Both the position numbers and the translations under genes were made by a program. Of a stretch of DNA of 64,000 bases, positions 36,298 through 46,125 are shown piece after piece. The notes under the pieces are model-generated. The model was not told the origin of the DNA and did not search any database. It saw only the letters and a program-made list of their open reading frames with translations. The stretch is from positions 1,325,501 to 1,389,500 of the forward strand of contig NZ_JASBAN010000001.1 in the NCBI RefSeq assembly GCF_029953305.1, read 5' to 3'. Positions within the stretch are counted from its first letter, which is position 1. Each line of letters begins with the position of its first letter. The stretch comes from Commensalibacter nepenthis. Its GTDB lineage: Bacteria; Pseudomonadota; Alphaproteobacteria; Acetobacterales; Acetobacteraceae.

Positions 36298-37244
36298 TGG
36301 CGACGACCTGTCAGTAAGATTTTAGGATTGCGTTCGATTTGGGTAGAGAAACCACGCAAAGAAGTTGCAGCATCTGCTAAATTTTGAAGAATAATCTCAA
36401 GGTTATTGCGTGTGGTTGATCGAACAGAAGTCATGGATTTCAGGTTTTGTAAAACTTCAGATGCATTGGTTAAGGTTTTATTGGTTGATGTTAATACCTT
36501 ATGGATTTCAGCTCCTTTGCTTTTGATTTCTTGATCTCCATCGATCAATAATTTGTTTAAATTGCTAAACAAATTATCAAGTTTTTGATCAATATTCGCA
36601 ATGAGTTTGTTGCTACTTTCTGAAGTTTTATTAACATTTTTTAATAAAAGGGGAACCTGTTCATTTAAAGTGTCTGCAAGTTTTCCCATTTTCAAAACAG
36701 TTTCATTGATATCTTTGGATAATTTTTCAAGTTGCAGATTCATTAATTCCGATTTGATTTGTTGAATTGTGGATGGGTGGGATGGGATTTCAATCAATCC
36801 ATTAATTAACTGTGGATGAAAAATAGGTTTGTCATTCGGATAAAAATCTAAGAATATATTTGAAGATCCTGTAACAAAACTTTCTGTGCTTATTTCTGCA
36901 CGCAGACCATTGGAAATCATGGTATCCATAAAGTCTTTATAATTTCTGTAGTGCGTATCAAGGCGTATTTTCCTGGGGTCAATACTGACGACAACAGGAA
37001 TATAGGCTTGATGATCTTTTGGATCAAATTGCAGTGTGATAGAGCTGACCGTTCCGACTTGCACACCTCTGAAATTAACGGGTGCGCCAATCGATAAACC
37101 AGTGACCGAGCCTGGAAATACAATAATTGCCTGTTTTTTAGAGGAGAAAATATTAAAATTTCCAAAAAGGATAATAGCCGCCAACGCAAGAATGATCCCT
37201 CCTAGAACAAATGCTCCAATAGATGTTTGTTTAGTGATTGTCAT
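36294..37244 (-). CDS. mlaD: MlaD/MCE-domain protein
   Basis: 316 residues: one N-terminal membrane anchor (about 8-30), then an MCE domain with VFPGSVTGLSIGAPVNFRGVQVG at about 42-64, and a long helical C-terminal part rich in Leu, Asn and Lys (about 160-300) that can form the extended coil seen in longer MCE proteins. MCE proteins carry phospholipids across the periplasm as part of an ABC system. Longer than E. coli MlaD (about 180 residues), closer to the PqiB/YebT-style or actinobacterial-length single MCE proteins. Confidence 0.88.
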   Translation of the reverse strand: MTITKQTSIGAFVLGGIILALAAIILFGNFNIFSSKKQAIIVFPGSVTGLSIGAPVNFRGVQVGTVSSITLQFDPKDHQAYIPVVVSIDPRKIRLDTHYRNYKDFMDTMISNGLRAEISTESFVTGSSNIFLDFYPNDKPIFHPQLINGLIEIPSHPSTIQQIKSELMNLQLEKLSKDINETVLKMGKLADTLNEQVPLLLKNVNKTSESSNKLIANIDQKLDNLFSNLNKLLIDGDQEIKSKGAEIHKVLTSTNKTLTNASEVLQNLKSMTSVRSTTRNNLEIILQNLADAATSLRGFSTQIERNPKILLTGRRQ

Positions 37245-37258
37245 AATGGATAGTCTTT

Positions 37259-38035
37259 CTATTTCGGATTTTGGACGGTTTGGCGATGCATAAAATCATT
37301 AACGATTGCGCAGGGTGGATTATCTCTTAATGCACGAGGGGAACCATGAGCAATAGGTGTCCTCGTTTCAGCATCGAGAAATATTCCGTCATCCGCAATG
37401 GTGAACAGACTGGGTAGTTCATGACTAACAATAATAATTGTTGTTCCCAACCCATCACGCAGATTTAAAATAAGGTCATCCAAACGTTTTGAGGTAATAG
37501 GGTCTAGTCCAGCAGAAGGTTCATCAAAGAATAATATTTCTGGATCTAACGCCAGGGCTCTGGCTAAACCACAGCGCTTTTTCATCCCTCCACTGAGCTC
37601 GGAAGGGTATAGATTAACCGCATGGCTCATTCCAACAAGTCCCAGTTTCATTTCAACCAATCTTTGTATCATGGATGCAGAGAGTTTTGTGAATAGTTGC
37701 AACGGTAGAGCAATATTCTCACCAACGGTCATAGAACTCCACAACGCAGCACTTTGGAATAATACGCCAAAATTACGCGCAATTTCAGTGCGATGCTTTT
37801 TGTTGGCTTGCCAGTAATTTTCACCCTTGACCAAAAAATTACCTGTTTTGGGAGGTAATAGACCAATTATGGATTTTAGCAATGTACTTTTACCACACCC
37901 ACTGCCACCCATTAAAGCAAATATGCTGCCTTTTTTAACGGTGAAATTAATGTCTTGTTGAATGATACGTTCACCATAGCCAACGGTTAATTGCTCAATA
38001 GATAATAAAATATTGTTAGAAGATGATACATTCAT
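37259..38035 (-). CDS. mlaF: ABC transporter ATP-binding protein (MlaF type)
   Basis: 258 residues with Walker A GGSGCGKSTL, Q-loop LFQSAALWSSMTV, signature LSGGMKKRCGLARA, Walker B EILFFDEPSAGLDP and H-loop IIVSHELPSLF. The LSGGM form of the signature and FQSAALW are typical of MlaF/Ttg2A lipid-transport ATPases. It lies between the permease and MCE genes with small gaps. Powers the MlaE permease. Confidence 0.92.
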   Translation of the reverse strand: MNVSSSNNILLSIEQLTVGYGERIIQQDINFTVKKGSIFALMGGSGCGKSTLLKSIIGLLPPKTGNFLVKGENYWQANKKHRTEIARNFGVLFQSAALWSSMTVGENIALPLQLFTKLSASMIQRLVEMKLGLVGMSHAVNLYPSELSGGMKKRCGLARALALDPEILFFDEPSAGLDPITSKRLDDLILNLRDGLGTTIIIVSHELPSLFTIADDGIFLDAETRTPIAHGSPRALRDNPPCAIVNDFMHRQTVQNPK

Positions 38036-38037
38036 GA

Positions 38038-39189
38038 TTATATACCAATAATGTCGGCTAATACTGCGAAAACAGCATCCAAAGCGATCACTCCAACAAT
38101 GCCCGCCACAACGGCTTTGGTTGCAGCAACACCTACATCAGCCGCGCTGCGTCCAGATTTCATGCCGATATAACAGCTGCTGACCCCGATGAACATTGCA
38201 AAGGCGATGGTTTTCGTTCCCCCAAAAATAAATTGATTAAAGGGAACAGCTCCGAAAGTTTGGTATAAAAAGCCAATGACGGAGACTTTTAACATTAAGA
38301 GCGAGACAATTAATCCGCCGAAAATACTCATCAAGCATGCATATAAATACATAATCGGCATTGTAATGATAAGGGATAACATAGAAGGCAAAATGATATA
38401 TTCTGTTACGGGAATACCAAATACTTTTAACGCATCGATTTCTTCATTTCCTTGCATGGTTGCGATACGCGCAGCATAGGCGCCACCCGTTCGACCTGAG
38501 ATGACAATAGCCGTCATTACAGCAGCAAGCTCTCTGACTGTTGCAATCCCGACGAGATTAGCCACGTAAGCATCGGCTGAGAATTTTCGTAATTGCACGG
38601 CACCTACAAAGGCTAGAATAGAACCCATTAAGAAATTAACAACACTGATGATCACTAAAGCCGAAGGACCCGCAGCTCTGATATCTCTAAGCAAATCATT
38701 AAGGCGCATATAAGAGCGCCCCATTAAGAATTTAAATACGCCCTTCAAAGCGAAAATAAAGAGCTGTAACGTTACTCCTAGACTATTTAAAGAATGAATC
38801 GTCCATTCTCCAAGATCATACAAAGGGCGGAATTGATATTTAGGCTTTGTGGTTGGTTCAGGCTTTCTGTCATTCAGAAGACCAACCAATTGTTGTGCAG
38901 CAACAGGTAAATTGTCTTTGTCAATGGAAATACCTTTGATGCTTGCAAGGTTTTTTACATCCCACAAAAAGATCACCAATCCACTATCCCAAGATCCCAG
39001 CTGGTCTGTGTTTATTTGAACAGATATGTTTGCAGAACAGTTTTTAAAAATATCGTCTGGTAACTGTGGTATATTATTGTTTTTTGCTAGCCAATCCCCA
39101 TTTAACATAAGTATGGGTTTGTTATTATCGAACTTTAACGTCCATTGGGGGGATTGAGGTGGCAAACTTGATTTATTATCAGTCGTCAA
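38038..39189 (-). CDS. mlaE: MlaE-type permease with N-terminal STAS-like extension
   Basis: 383 residues. The first about 120 form a soluble domain (WTLKFDNNKPILMLNGDWL) of the STAS-like type present in the long MlaE forms. The rest is the conserved permease with LRDIRAAGPSALVIISVVNFLMG, SGRTGGAYAARIATMQGNEEIDAL and GVAATKAVVAG, five or six membrane segments. First gene of the operon, which runs mlaE-mlaF-mlaD-lipoprotein. Retrograde phospholipid transport to keep outer-membrane asymmetry is the known role of Mla systems; direction here is inference. Confidence 0.92.
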   Translation of the reverse strand: MTTDNKSSLPPQSPQWTLKFDNNKPILMLNGDWLAKNNNIPQLPDDIFKNCSANISVQINTDQLGSWDSGLVIFLWDVKNLASIKGISIDKDNLPVAAQQLVGLLNDRKPEPTTKPKYQFRPLYDLGEWTIHSLNSLGVTLQLFIFALKGVFKFLMGRSYMRLNDLLRDIRAAGPSALVIISVVNFLMGSILAFVGAVQLRKFSADAYVANLVGIATVRELAAVMTAIVISGRTGGAYAARIATMQGNEEIDALKVFGIPVTEYIILPSMLSLIITMPIMYLYACLMSIFGGLIVSLLMLKVSVIGFLYQTFGAVPFNQFIFGGTKTIAFAMFIGVSSCYIGMKSGRSAADVGVAATKAVVAGIVGVIALDAVFAVLADIIGI

Positions 39190-39411
39190 GTGAAAACCTT
39201 ATTAATGTATAATCTTAGTATTAAATCTATGTTTATCATAGAATAAACACAATTTTTGATTACGTTTGTTCTGATTGGTCAATACCATATTATAAAATTC
39301 TTGCTTTGTATAGAATATATCGTTTTATTTTAGTCCTTAGCGTGGTAATAAACGTAAAAGTAAAAATGTTCTTGATAATTAAATCAAGAGATTAGGAGAG
39401 TTATTGTATCT

Positions 39412-40332
39412 ATGCGCAATAGGCGTGGACAAGTTGTTGATGGATGGTTGTTAATTGATAAGCCTTTGGAAAAAACATCAGCCTTTATCGTTAACAAAGT
39501 AAAATATGCTTTTGATGCACGTAAAGTTGGACATAGTGGCACTCTTGATCCTTTAGCAACTGGGTTATTACCAATTGCTTTTGGTAAAGCGACAAAAACG
39601 ATTCCTTACATTTTGGATAAGAAAAAACTTTATCACTTCACGCTGACTTTTGGAGAATCTCGAACGACTGATGATGCCGAAGGTGAGGTAATGGAACGGT
39701 CTGATGTCAGACCAAGTGATGAGGAAATCAATAAAGCTCTTGAAGCATTTCAAGGCGAAATTTTACAGGTTCCTCCCATTTTCTCTGCGATTAAAGTTGA
39801 TGGGAAACGTTCGTACGATTTGGCACGTCAAGGGGAAGTGCCAGAGCTTAAAAAGCGTCCTGCTAGGATTGATTCTTTTCGATTAATCCAGCGTTTGGAT
39901 AAAGATCGTGCGAAATTTGAAGTTATTTCTGGTAAAGGCGTTTACATGCGTTCCTTAGCTAGGGATTTGGCGGTTGCGTGCCGATCTGTGGGATATATTT
40001 CCGAGCTGCGCCGTTTAAAAGTTGGTCCTTTTGATGTAACAGATGCATTTTTACTGGACAAAATTGTCGGAAACGACAACAAAGGAGAAGCTTCTTTGGA
40101 TTTGATTCTGCCTGTTGAGACTGCGCTGGACGACATCCCGGCTCTAGCCTTGACATCAGATGAAGCTACAGAACTCAGCTTTGGTCGCGTTCTTGAACGA
40201 AATCAAGTTGCAGATCGTGTTTCACATTATGCGGACATTCCTGATGGAGTTGTTCGTGCTGTGGATGGGAAGCGTTTTGTTGGGCTATGCCGTTTAGGCT
40301 CTGAATGGTTACGTCCAATTCGTATATTTTAA
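39412..40332 (+). CDS. truB: tRNA pseudouridine-55 synthase
   Basis: Makes the universal pseudouridine 55 in the T-loop of tRNAs. 306 residues, with [13 protein letters not shown], the catalytic Asp46 in [48 protein letters not shown] and [22 protein letters not shown] precedes the ATG. It is followed by rpsO and pnp in the usual order. Confidence 0.96.
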   Translation: MRNRRGQVVDGWLLIDKPLEKTSAFIVNKVKYAFDARKVGHSGTLDPLATGLLPIAFGKATKTIPYILDKKKLYHFTLTFGESRTTDDAEGEVMERSDVRPSDEEINKALEAFQGEILQVPPIFSAIKVDGKRSYDLARQGEVPELKKRPARIDSFRLIQRLDKDRAKFEVISGKGVYMRSLARDLAVACRSVGYISELRRLKVGPFDVTDAFLLDKIVGNDNKGEASLDLILPVETALDDIPALALTSDEATELSFGRVLERNQVADRVSHYADIPDGVVRAVDGKRFVGLCRLGSEWLRPIRIF

Positions 40333-40357
40333 TATTTTTAGAAAAAAGGATAACACG

Positions 40358-40627
40358 ATGTCGATTACAGCAGAACGTCGTACAGCGTTAATGAAGGAAT
40401 ATCAAACAAAAGAGAACGATACTGGTTCTCCTGAAGTTCAAGTTGCTTTGTTAACAGAAAGAATTGTTAACTTAACCGAGCACATGAAAGATCATGCTAA
40501 GGACTTTCATTCACGTCGTGGTTTGTTAAAATTGGTGGGGCAACGTCGTCGTTTATTAAGCTATTTGCGTAATAAAGATCAAGGTCGTTATGAAAACCTC
40601 ATCAAACGTCTAGGCTTACGTCGTTAG
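40358..40627 (+). CDS. rpsO: 30S ribosomal protein S15
   Basis: 89 residues, the exact family length: [49 protein letters not shown] and [22 protein letters not shown] precedes the ATG. A hairpin terminator follows 9 bases after the stop, before pnp. Confidence 0.98.
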   Translation: MSITAERRTALMKEYQTKENDTGSPEVQVALLTERIVNLTEHMKDHAKDFHSRRGLLKLVGQRRRLLSYLRNKDQGRYENLIKRLGLRR

Positions 40628-40635
40628 TAATAATT

Positions 40636-40670
40636 AGAGGTTGGTTTGACTGGTTGAACCGACCTCTATT
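40636..40670 (+). terminator. terminator/attenuator between rpsO and pnp
   Basis: AGAGGTTGGTT and AACCGACCTCT form an 11-bp stem with one G-T pair, followed by ATTTT. E. coli has a terminator in the same position, which lets part of the transcripts read on into pnp. Confidence 0.75.
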
Positions 40671-40727
40671 TTAAAAATTGTACAAATTAAAGATTGATAA
40701 CTAAGGAAGAATTTTAAGATCCCGTTT

Positions 40728-40799
40728 ACAGCGTTTCAGGCCACATGGTGCGATTAATGATAACAGTAAAACAAAGTTCCATGCCGTCCGAGACGCTGT
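40728..40799 (+). promoter_or_regulatory. long hairpin in the pnp leader
   Basis: ACAGCGTTTC (40728-40737) pairs with GAGACGCTGT (40790-40799) with one G-T pair, and inside it CATGG pairs with CCATG, giving a long stem 75 bases upstream of the pnp start. In E. coli the pnp leader forms a stem cut by RNase III, after which PNPase represses its own translation; this structure suggests similar control. Confidence 0.5.
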
Positions 40800-40872
40800 C
40801 ATTTGCAGTTTTATGGTGTAAGAGTGATTTGAATTTTTTCCTGTGGCTTATCTTAAAAATAGGACATAATTA

Positions 40873-43041
40873 ATGTTTAAATATTATCGTAAAGAAATTG
40901 AATGGGGCGGTCGTCCTCTTGTTCTTGAAACAGGAAAAATTGCTCGCCAAGCTGATGGTGCAGTTGTGGTGACTTATGGTGGAACGGTTGTTTTATGTAC
41001 CGCTGTTGGGGATAAAAAAGTAAAACCAGGTCAAGATTTCTTTCCATTGACCGTACATTATCAAGAAAAAGCATTTGCTGTTGGTAAAATCCCAGGTGGT
41101 TTTTTTAAACGTGAAGGTCGTGCATCCGAAGCGGAAACCTTAAATTCACGTTTAATTGATCGCCCAATTCGTCCATTATTCCCAGAAAACTTTACCAATG
41201 AAGTGCAAGTGATTGCAACAGTACTAAGCCATGATCTTGAAAATGATCCGGCGATTGTTGCTTTGATTGGATGCTCTGCGGCATTAACATTATCCGGTAT
41301 CCCTTTCTTAGGTCCAATTGCGGGATGTCGCGTGGGTTATAAAAATGGGGAATATATTTTAAATCCAACCTTATCTGAAGTAGAAGATGGTGAGCTTGAC
41401 CTTGTGGTTGCTGGTACTTCCGAAGGTGTGTTGATGGTTGAATCCGAAGCCAAAGAACTTACAGAAGAAGTGATGTTGGGTGCTGTTAATTTCGGTCACC
41501 AAGCAGGACAAGAGGTCATTGATGCGATTATTGCTTTGGCTGAACATGCAGCACGTCAACCTTGGGATTTGGTGGAACCTAGTGCAGAAGAGAAAAAAAT
41601 AAAAACACGTATTGATAAAGTTGGTCGTAAGATTTTAGCAGAAGCCTATAAAGAAAAAGAAAAGCAAAAACGCTATACCGCTCTTGGTGAGGCGCGTGCT
41701 AAGATTATTGAAAAAATTACCGAAGAAGAATTAGATGTTGAAAAAGCACCTGCTTTGATTGATTCCCTTGAAGCAGACATCGTTCGTACGTCTGTGTTAA
41801 AAACAGGGATTCGTATTGATGGTCGTGACCTTACCACGGTTCGTCCAATTATCAGTGAAGTTGGTATTTTACCAAGGGCTCATGGATCTGCATTATTTAC
41901 ACGTGGTGAAACACAAGCCCTTGTTGTTGCGACATTGGGAACAGCGCAAGATGAACAAATTATTGATGCGCTAGAGGGTGAATATCGTTCTAACTTTATG
42001 TTGCATTATAATTTCCCCCCATATTCTGTTGGGGAATGTGGTCGTTTAGGTGCGCCTGGTCGTCGTGAAATTGGTCATGGTAAATTGGCATGGCGTGCAA
42101 TTCATCCTTTGTTGCCAAGCAAAGAACAATTCCCATATACAATGCGTGTTGTTTCTGAAATTACGGAAAGTAACGGCTCATCCTCTATGGCAACTGTTTG
42201 TGGCACCTCACTATCTTTGATGGATGCTGGTGTGCCAATGGCACGCCCAGTTGCAGGGATTGCAATGGGTTTGATTAAAGAAGATAAAGGTGTTGCTGTA
42301 TTAACCGATATTCTTGGTGACGAAGATCATCTTGGCGATATGGATTTCAAAGTTGCTGGAACCGAAGTCGGTGTCACTGCATTACAAATGGATATTAAAA
42401 TTACTTCTATCACGCCTGAAATTATGAAACAGGCTTTGGCTCAAGCCAAAGATGGTCGTATGCATATTCTTGGTGAAATGGCGAAGGCATTAACTGAAAG
42501 TCGTTCTGAAATTTCAGAAAATGCACCTCATGTTATTATTATGAATATTCCAAAAGAAAAAATCAGAGATTTGATTGGTACTGGAGGAAAAACTATTCGT
42601 GAGATTGTTGAATATGCTGGGTGTAAAATCGATATTGAAGATGATGGTACGGTAAAAATCGCTGTAACGTCTAGCGAGCAAGAGCAAAAAGCCAGAGAAC
42701 GTATTGAGGCAATTGTTGTCGAACCAGAAGTAGGTCGTATTTATTCTGGTAAGGTGGTTAAAGTGGCTGATTTTGGTGCATTTGTTAACTTTATGGGTGC
42801 TCGTGATGGGTTGGTTCATATTTCTGAACTTGCAGAAGGTCGCGTTGCCCGTACTGGTGATGTTGTAAAAGTTGATGACGTGGTTAAAGTCAAAGTCGTT
42901 GGTTTTGATGATCGTGGTAAAATCAAACTTTCTATGCGTGAAGTTGATCAAGAAACAGGTGCTGATATCAGCGAAAGCCTGCCTCCACGTGCGCCATCCC
43001 CTAGTCGTAACAGAGGTGATCGTCCTCAAAGAAGATCATAA
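40873..43041 (+). CDS. pnp: polyribonucleotide nucleotidyltransferase (PNPase)
   Basis: 3'-to-5' phosphorolytic RNA degradation; 722 residues. Two RNase PH domains (first with [25 protein letters not shown] split as FKREGR and [12 protein letters not shown]; second with [14 protein letters not shown], the active [10 protein letters not shown]-like segment [11 protein letters not shown] and [16 protein letters not shown]). Then a KH domain ([17 protein letters not shown]) and an S1 domain ([19 protein letters not shown]). All domains are intact. GGACATAATTA precedes the ATG. Confidence 0.97.
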   Translation: MFKYYRKEIEWGGRPLVLETGKIARQADGAVVVTYGGTVVLCTAVGDKKVKPGQDFFPLTVHYQEKAFAVGKIPGGFFKREGRASEAETLNSRLIDRPIRPLFPENFTNEVQVIATVLSHDLENDPAIVALIGCSAALTLSGIPFLGPIAGCRVGYKNGEYILNPTLSEVEDGELDLVVAGTSEGVLMVESEAKELTEEVMLGAVNFGHQAGQEVIDAIIALAEHAARQPWDLVEPSAEEKKIKTRIDKVGRKILAEAYKEKEKQKRYTALGEARAKIIEKITEEELDVEKAPALIDSLEADIVRTSVLKTGIRIDGRDLTTVRPIISEVGILPRAHGSALFTRGETQALVVATLGTAQDEQIIDALEGEYRSNFMLHYNFPPYSVGECGRLGAPGRREIGHGKLAWRAIHPLLPSKEQFPYTMRVVSEITESNGSSSMATVCGTSLSLMDAGVPMARPVAGIAMGLIKEDKGVAVLTDILGDEDHLGDMDFKVAGTEVGVTALQMDIKITSITPEIMKQALAQAKDGRMHILGEMAKALTESRSEISENAPHVIIMNIPKEKIRDLIGTGGKTIREIVEYAGCKIDIEDDGTVKIAVTSSEQEQKARERIEAIVVEPEVGRIYSGKVVKVADFGAFVNFMGARDGLVHISELAEGRVARTGDVVKVDDVVKVKVVGFDDRGKIKLSMREVDQETGADISESLPPRAPSPSRNRGDRPQRRS

Positions 43042-43169
43042 AATCTGGTCGTTTTGGTGGAGGAAGAGTAAAAGAATTTTCTTTTTCCACTGGAAAAAAG
43101 AGTTTATATGAGTAAAAGATTTTATTTAAGTGTTTGTTCTAGATAATTGTATGTTGAGCTGGAGTAGGA

Positions 43170-44588
43170 ATGAAGGCAGTTAATCCAATCCTTATGGGCG
43201 GTAAAGAAATTTTGCCACTGATTGAAGGGGGCAAAGGGGTTGCAGTATCTACAGGGGTCTCTGCTGGATATTGGTCTGCTGCTGGTGGTGTTGGTACTAT
43301 TTCAGTTGTAAACGCAGATAGTTATGATGATAAGGGAAATATCATTCCTCAAATTTATCATGCTAAAACGCGTCGTGAACGCCACGAAGAACTCATTAAA
43401 TACGCAATTTCTGGCGGAATTAGTCAAGCAAGAATTGCGCGAGAAATTGCAGGATCCAATGCGCCTATTCATGCAAATGTTATGTGGGAAATGGGCGGAT
43501 GTGAAACGGTTATTTCTGCAGTTTTAGAGCAAACCAAAGGGACAATAACCGGCGTGACTTGTGGTGCAGGAATGCCGTTTAGATTGTCAGAGCTTGCTTC
43601 TAAAAATGGTGTATATTATTATCCAATTATCTCTTCTGGACGTGCTTTTAATGCGTTGTGGCGTCGTGCTTATAAAAAACATCCTGAATGGTTAGGTGGC
43701 GTCGTTTATGAAGATCCTTGGCGTGCGGGTGGTCATAATGGGTTGTCCAATAGTGAAAATCCATTGGAACCACAAGATCCGTTCCCTCGGGTGTTAGAGC
43801 TTCGCAAGGTCATGCGCCAATATGGGTTGGATAACACGCCGATTATTATGGCAGGCAGTGTTTGGTGGTTATCAGAGTGGGAAGACTGGCTTGATAATCC
43901 TGATTTAGGACCTATTGCCTTTCAATTTGGAACACGTCCTTTATTGACCAAAGAAAGCCCTATTCCACAAGCATGGAAAGATCGTTTAAGAACACTCAAA
44001 AAAGGGGATATCTACCTTAATCAGTTCTCACCCACTGGTTTCTATTCGTCTGCGGTTAAAAATAGCTTTTTGTTAGATTTAAAAGCACGTTCAGAGCGTC
44101 AGGTTTCTTTTGCAAAAGAACCTGAGGGGGAGCTGATTTTGCCTTACGAATATGGTGCAAGAGGTCGCGTTATTTACGTAACCGCTCAGGATCGTGAACA
44201 TATTGCTGGGTGGGAACAACAAGGGTTCACACAAATGTTGTTAACCCCTGATAATACTTATGTATTTGTTACGCCTGAACAAGCAAAGTTAATTCAAAAA
44301 GAGCAAGCGGATTGTATGGGTTGTTTGTCCATGTGTCGTTTTTCCAACTGGTCACAACATGGTCCAGAATTTACCACTGGAAATCGCCCAGATCCTCGAT
44401 CCTTTTGTATTCAAAGAACATTGCAAGAGATTGCACATGCTTCTGGTGAACATGCAGAAGAGGTTGTAGATCATAATTTGATGTTTAGTGGCACTCAAGG
44501 GTGGCGTTTCAGTAATGATCCATTCTATGCTAATGGGTTTACCCCAACCGTCAAAGAGTTGGTGGATCGTATTTTAACGGGATATTAA
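43170..44588 (+). CDS. NAD(P)H-dependent flavin oxidoreductase / nitronate monooxygenase family
   Basis: 472 residues of an FMN-binding TIM-barrel enzyme. It starts NPILMGGKEILPLIEGGKGV and has GVTCGAGMPFRL, a phosphate-binding IIMAGSVWWLSEWEDW and IAFQFGTRPLLT. The C-terminal 100 residues have a cysteine cluster, ADCMGCLSMCRFSNW, plus another Cys further on (RSFCIQRT), which might bind a metal or cluster. It is longer than classical 2-nitropropane dioxygenase (about 350) and belongs to the long group seen in alphaproteobacteria. True substrate unknown. Transcribed alone after pnp with its own terminator. Confidence 0.82.
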   Translation: MKAVNPILMGGKEILPLIEGGKGVAVSTGVSAGYWSAAGGVGTISVVNADSYDDKGNIIPQIYHAKTRRERHEELIKYAISGGISQARIAREIAGSNAPIHANVMWEMGGCETVISAVLEQTKGTITGVTCGAGMPFRLSELASKNGVYYYPIISSGRAFNALWRRAYKKHPEWLGGVVYEDPWRAGGHNGLSNSENPLEPQDPFPRVLELRKVMRQYGLDNTPIIMAGSVWWLSEWEDWLDNPDLGPIAFQFGTRPLLTKESPIPQAWKDRLRTLKKGDIYLNQFSPTGFYSSAVKNSFLLDLKARSERQVSFAKEPEGELILPYEYGARGRVIYVTAQDREHIAGWEQQGFTQMLLTPDNTYVFVTPEQAKLIQKEQADCMGCLSMCRFSNWSQHGPEFTTGNRPDPRSFCIQRTLQEIAHASGEHAEEVVDHNLMFSGTQGWRFSNDPFYANGFTPTVKELVDRILTGY

Positions 44589-44598
44589 TTTATAAGAG

Positions 44599-44625
44599 CC
44601 CTCTGATTTTTCAGAGGGTTTTTTT
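44599..44625 (+). terminator. intrinsic terminator after the nitronate-monooxygenase-like gene
   Basis: CCCTCTGA and TCAGAGGG form a perfect 8-bp stem over TTTT, followed by seven T. Confidence 0.93.
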
Positions 44626-44753
44626 ATATTTAATTGTAGGAATTGACCACTTTTGCAATTTATTAAGTAAAATTAAGAAGTTATTGTACATTACAACTAT
44701 AAATAATTACACATTTATAATTAATTTATTTTTTTAAATAATTTTAAAAGAAA

Positions 44754-44787
44754 TTGTCCATAAACCATTTTGTTAGTTTATAGACAA
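44754..44787 (-). terminator. hairpin downstream of purD
   Basis: TTGTCCATAAAC and GTTTATAGACAA form a 12-bp stem with one mismatch, starting 12 bases after the purD stop. The minus-strand tail is T-rich but interrupted. Confidence 0.5.
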
Positions 44788-44798
44788 AATAAAAAAGA

Positions 44799-46073
44799 CT
44801 ATTTTCTTAATGCACGATTACCAATATCATTGCGCCAAATGCCGTCTTTCCATTTGATTTTATGGACAGCTTGATAGGCGATTTTTTGTGCTTGGGTGAG
44901 GTCATCGTGTAATACAGATACGCAAAGCACACGTCCTCCTGCAGCACAGATTTCGTTGTTACTATTGAGGGATGTGCCTGCATGGAATACTTTAACATTT
45001 GGTAAAGATTCAGCATCTTCGATCTTTGAAATCACACCACCTGTTGTGGGAGTTCCAGGATAGCCTTTGGCAGCCATGATGATGCAAATCCCAGCTTGGT
45101 CTGAGAATTTGATTTCGGATTGAGAGAGTTTTCCTTGGCTGAGATTAAATAAGATTTCCAATAAATCAGATTCTAAACGCGGTAAAAGCACTTCGGCTTC
45201 TGGATCTCCAAAACGCGTATTATACTCAATCAAAGCAGGACCTTTAGAGGTTAACATCAATCCAGCAAAGATCACGCCACGGAATGGTGTTCCTCTTTTG
45301 TTCATTTCTTTGAGCATTGGGCGAACGGCTAAATCTAAAGCATGTTCTTGAGCCACTTTGTCAAAGAAAGGAGGAGGTGACACTGCACCCATTCCGCCTG
45401 TATTAGGACCCGTGTCCCCATCGCCAATACGTTTATGATCTTGCGCGGCGCCGATAAGCACAGCATTTTCACCATCACAGAAAGCAAATAAAGAAACTTC
45501 TTCACCCGTGAGGAATTCTTCAATCACGACTTTATGTCCAGCCTGTCCAAACGCCGAGCCTGCTAACATATCTTGAATGGTTTGTTTTGCTTCTGTGAAA
45601 TTAGCAGCAATAATCACACCTTTACCCGCAGCCAACCCATCAGCTTTAATCACAATAGGAAAAGATTGCGTTTGAAGATACTCAATTGCAGGGGCAAGTT
45701 CTGTAAATTCTTGCCATTGAGCGGTTGGAATTTTGGCAGCATCACAGACGATTTTGGTAAAGCTTTTGCTTCCTTCAAGTTGTGCAGCTTCTTGTGTTGG
45801 ACCAGCACAAGGGATTCCAACGGCATTACATGCATTGGTAAGCCCTTTGACCAAAGGCAGTTCAGGACCAGGGATCACAAGATCAATATGATTTTCTTGT
45901 GCAAATTTTACAAGATCGGTGATATTATCAACGTTGATATCAATATTTTTACCATATTGAGCAGTGCCTGGGTTTCCTGGTGCGATAAATAGCTCGGTAA
46001 GTTTAGGGGAACGGGCGATAGCCATAGCAATGGCGTGTTCTCTACCTCCTGAACCGACCAGTAAAACTCGCAT
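44799..46073 (-). CDS. purD: phosphoribosylamine-glycine ligase
   Basis: Second step of purine synthesis: joins glycine to phosphoribosylamine with ATP. 424 residues with MRVLLVGSGGREHAIAMAI, IPGPELPLVKGL, the ATP-grasp segment PIVIKADGLAAGKGVIIA, FLTGEEVSLFAFCDG, TGGMGAVSPPP and EYNTRFGDPEAEVLLPRL. Full length. Divergent from xseA with a 52-base gap. Confidence 0.97.
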   Translation of the reverse strand: MRVLLVGSGGREHAIAMAIARSPKLTELFIAPGNPGTAQYGKNIDINVDNITDLVKFAQENHIDLVIPGPELPLVKGLTNACNAVGIPCAGPTQEAAQLEGSKSFTKIVCDAAKIPTAQWQEFTELAPAIEYLQTQSFPIVIKADGLAAGKGVIIAANFTEAKQTIQDMLAGSAFGQAGHKVVIEEFLTGEEVSLFAFCDGENAVLIGAAQDHKRIGDGDTGPNTGGMGAVSPPPFFDKVAQEHALDLAVRPMLKEMNKRGTPFRGVIFAGLMLTSKGPALIEYNTRFGDPEAEVLLPRLESDLLEILFNLSQGKLSQSEIKFSDQAGICIIMAAKGYPGTPTTGGVISKIEDAESLPNVKVFHAGTSLNSNNEICAAGGRVLCVSVLHDDLTQAQKIAYQAVHKIKWKDGIWRNDIGNRALRK

Positions 46074-46125
46074 TGTGATTTCCTTCCTTTTTTATTTTTT
46101 ACTTGAGTAAGGTGTATCATATTTT

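Noticed and set aside
42514-43029. 171-codon open frame antisense to pnp
   Set aside because: Mirror of the highly biased pnp coding sequence; composition rich in Asn, Phe and Thr and no family resemblance. The same applies to the antisense frames in purD (45573-45992), DUF475 (49978-50430) and acnA (22758-23105).
43074-43100. A/T-rich hairpin after pnp (CTTTTTCC / GGAAAAAAG)
   Set aside because: Short, with a bulge and no T-run behind it; not convincing as a terminator.
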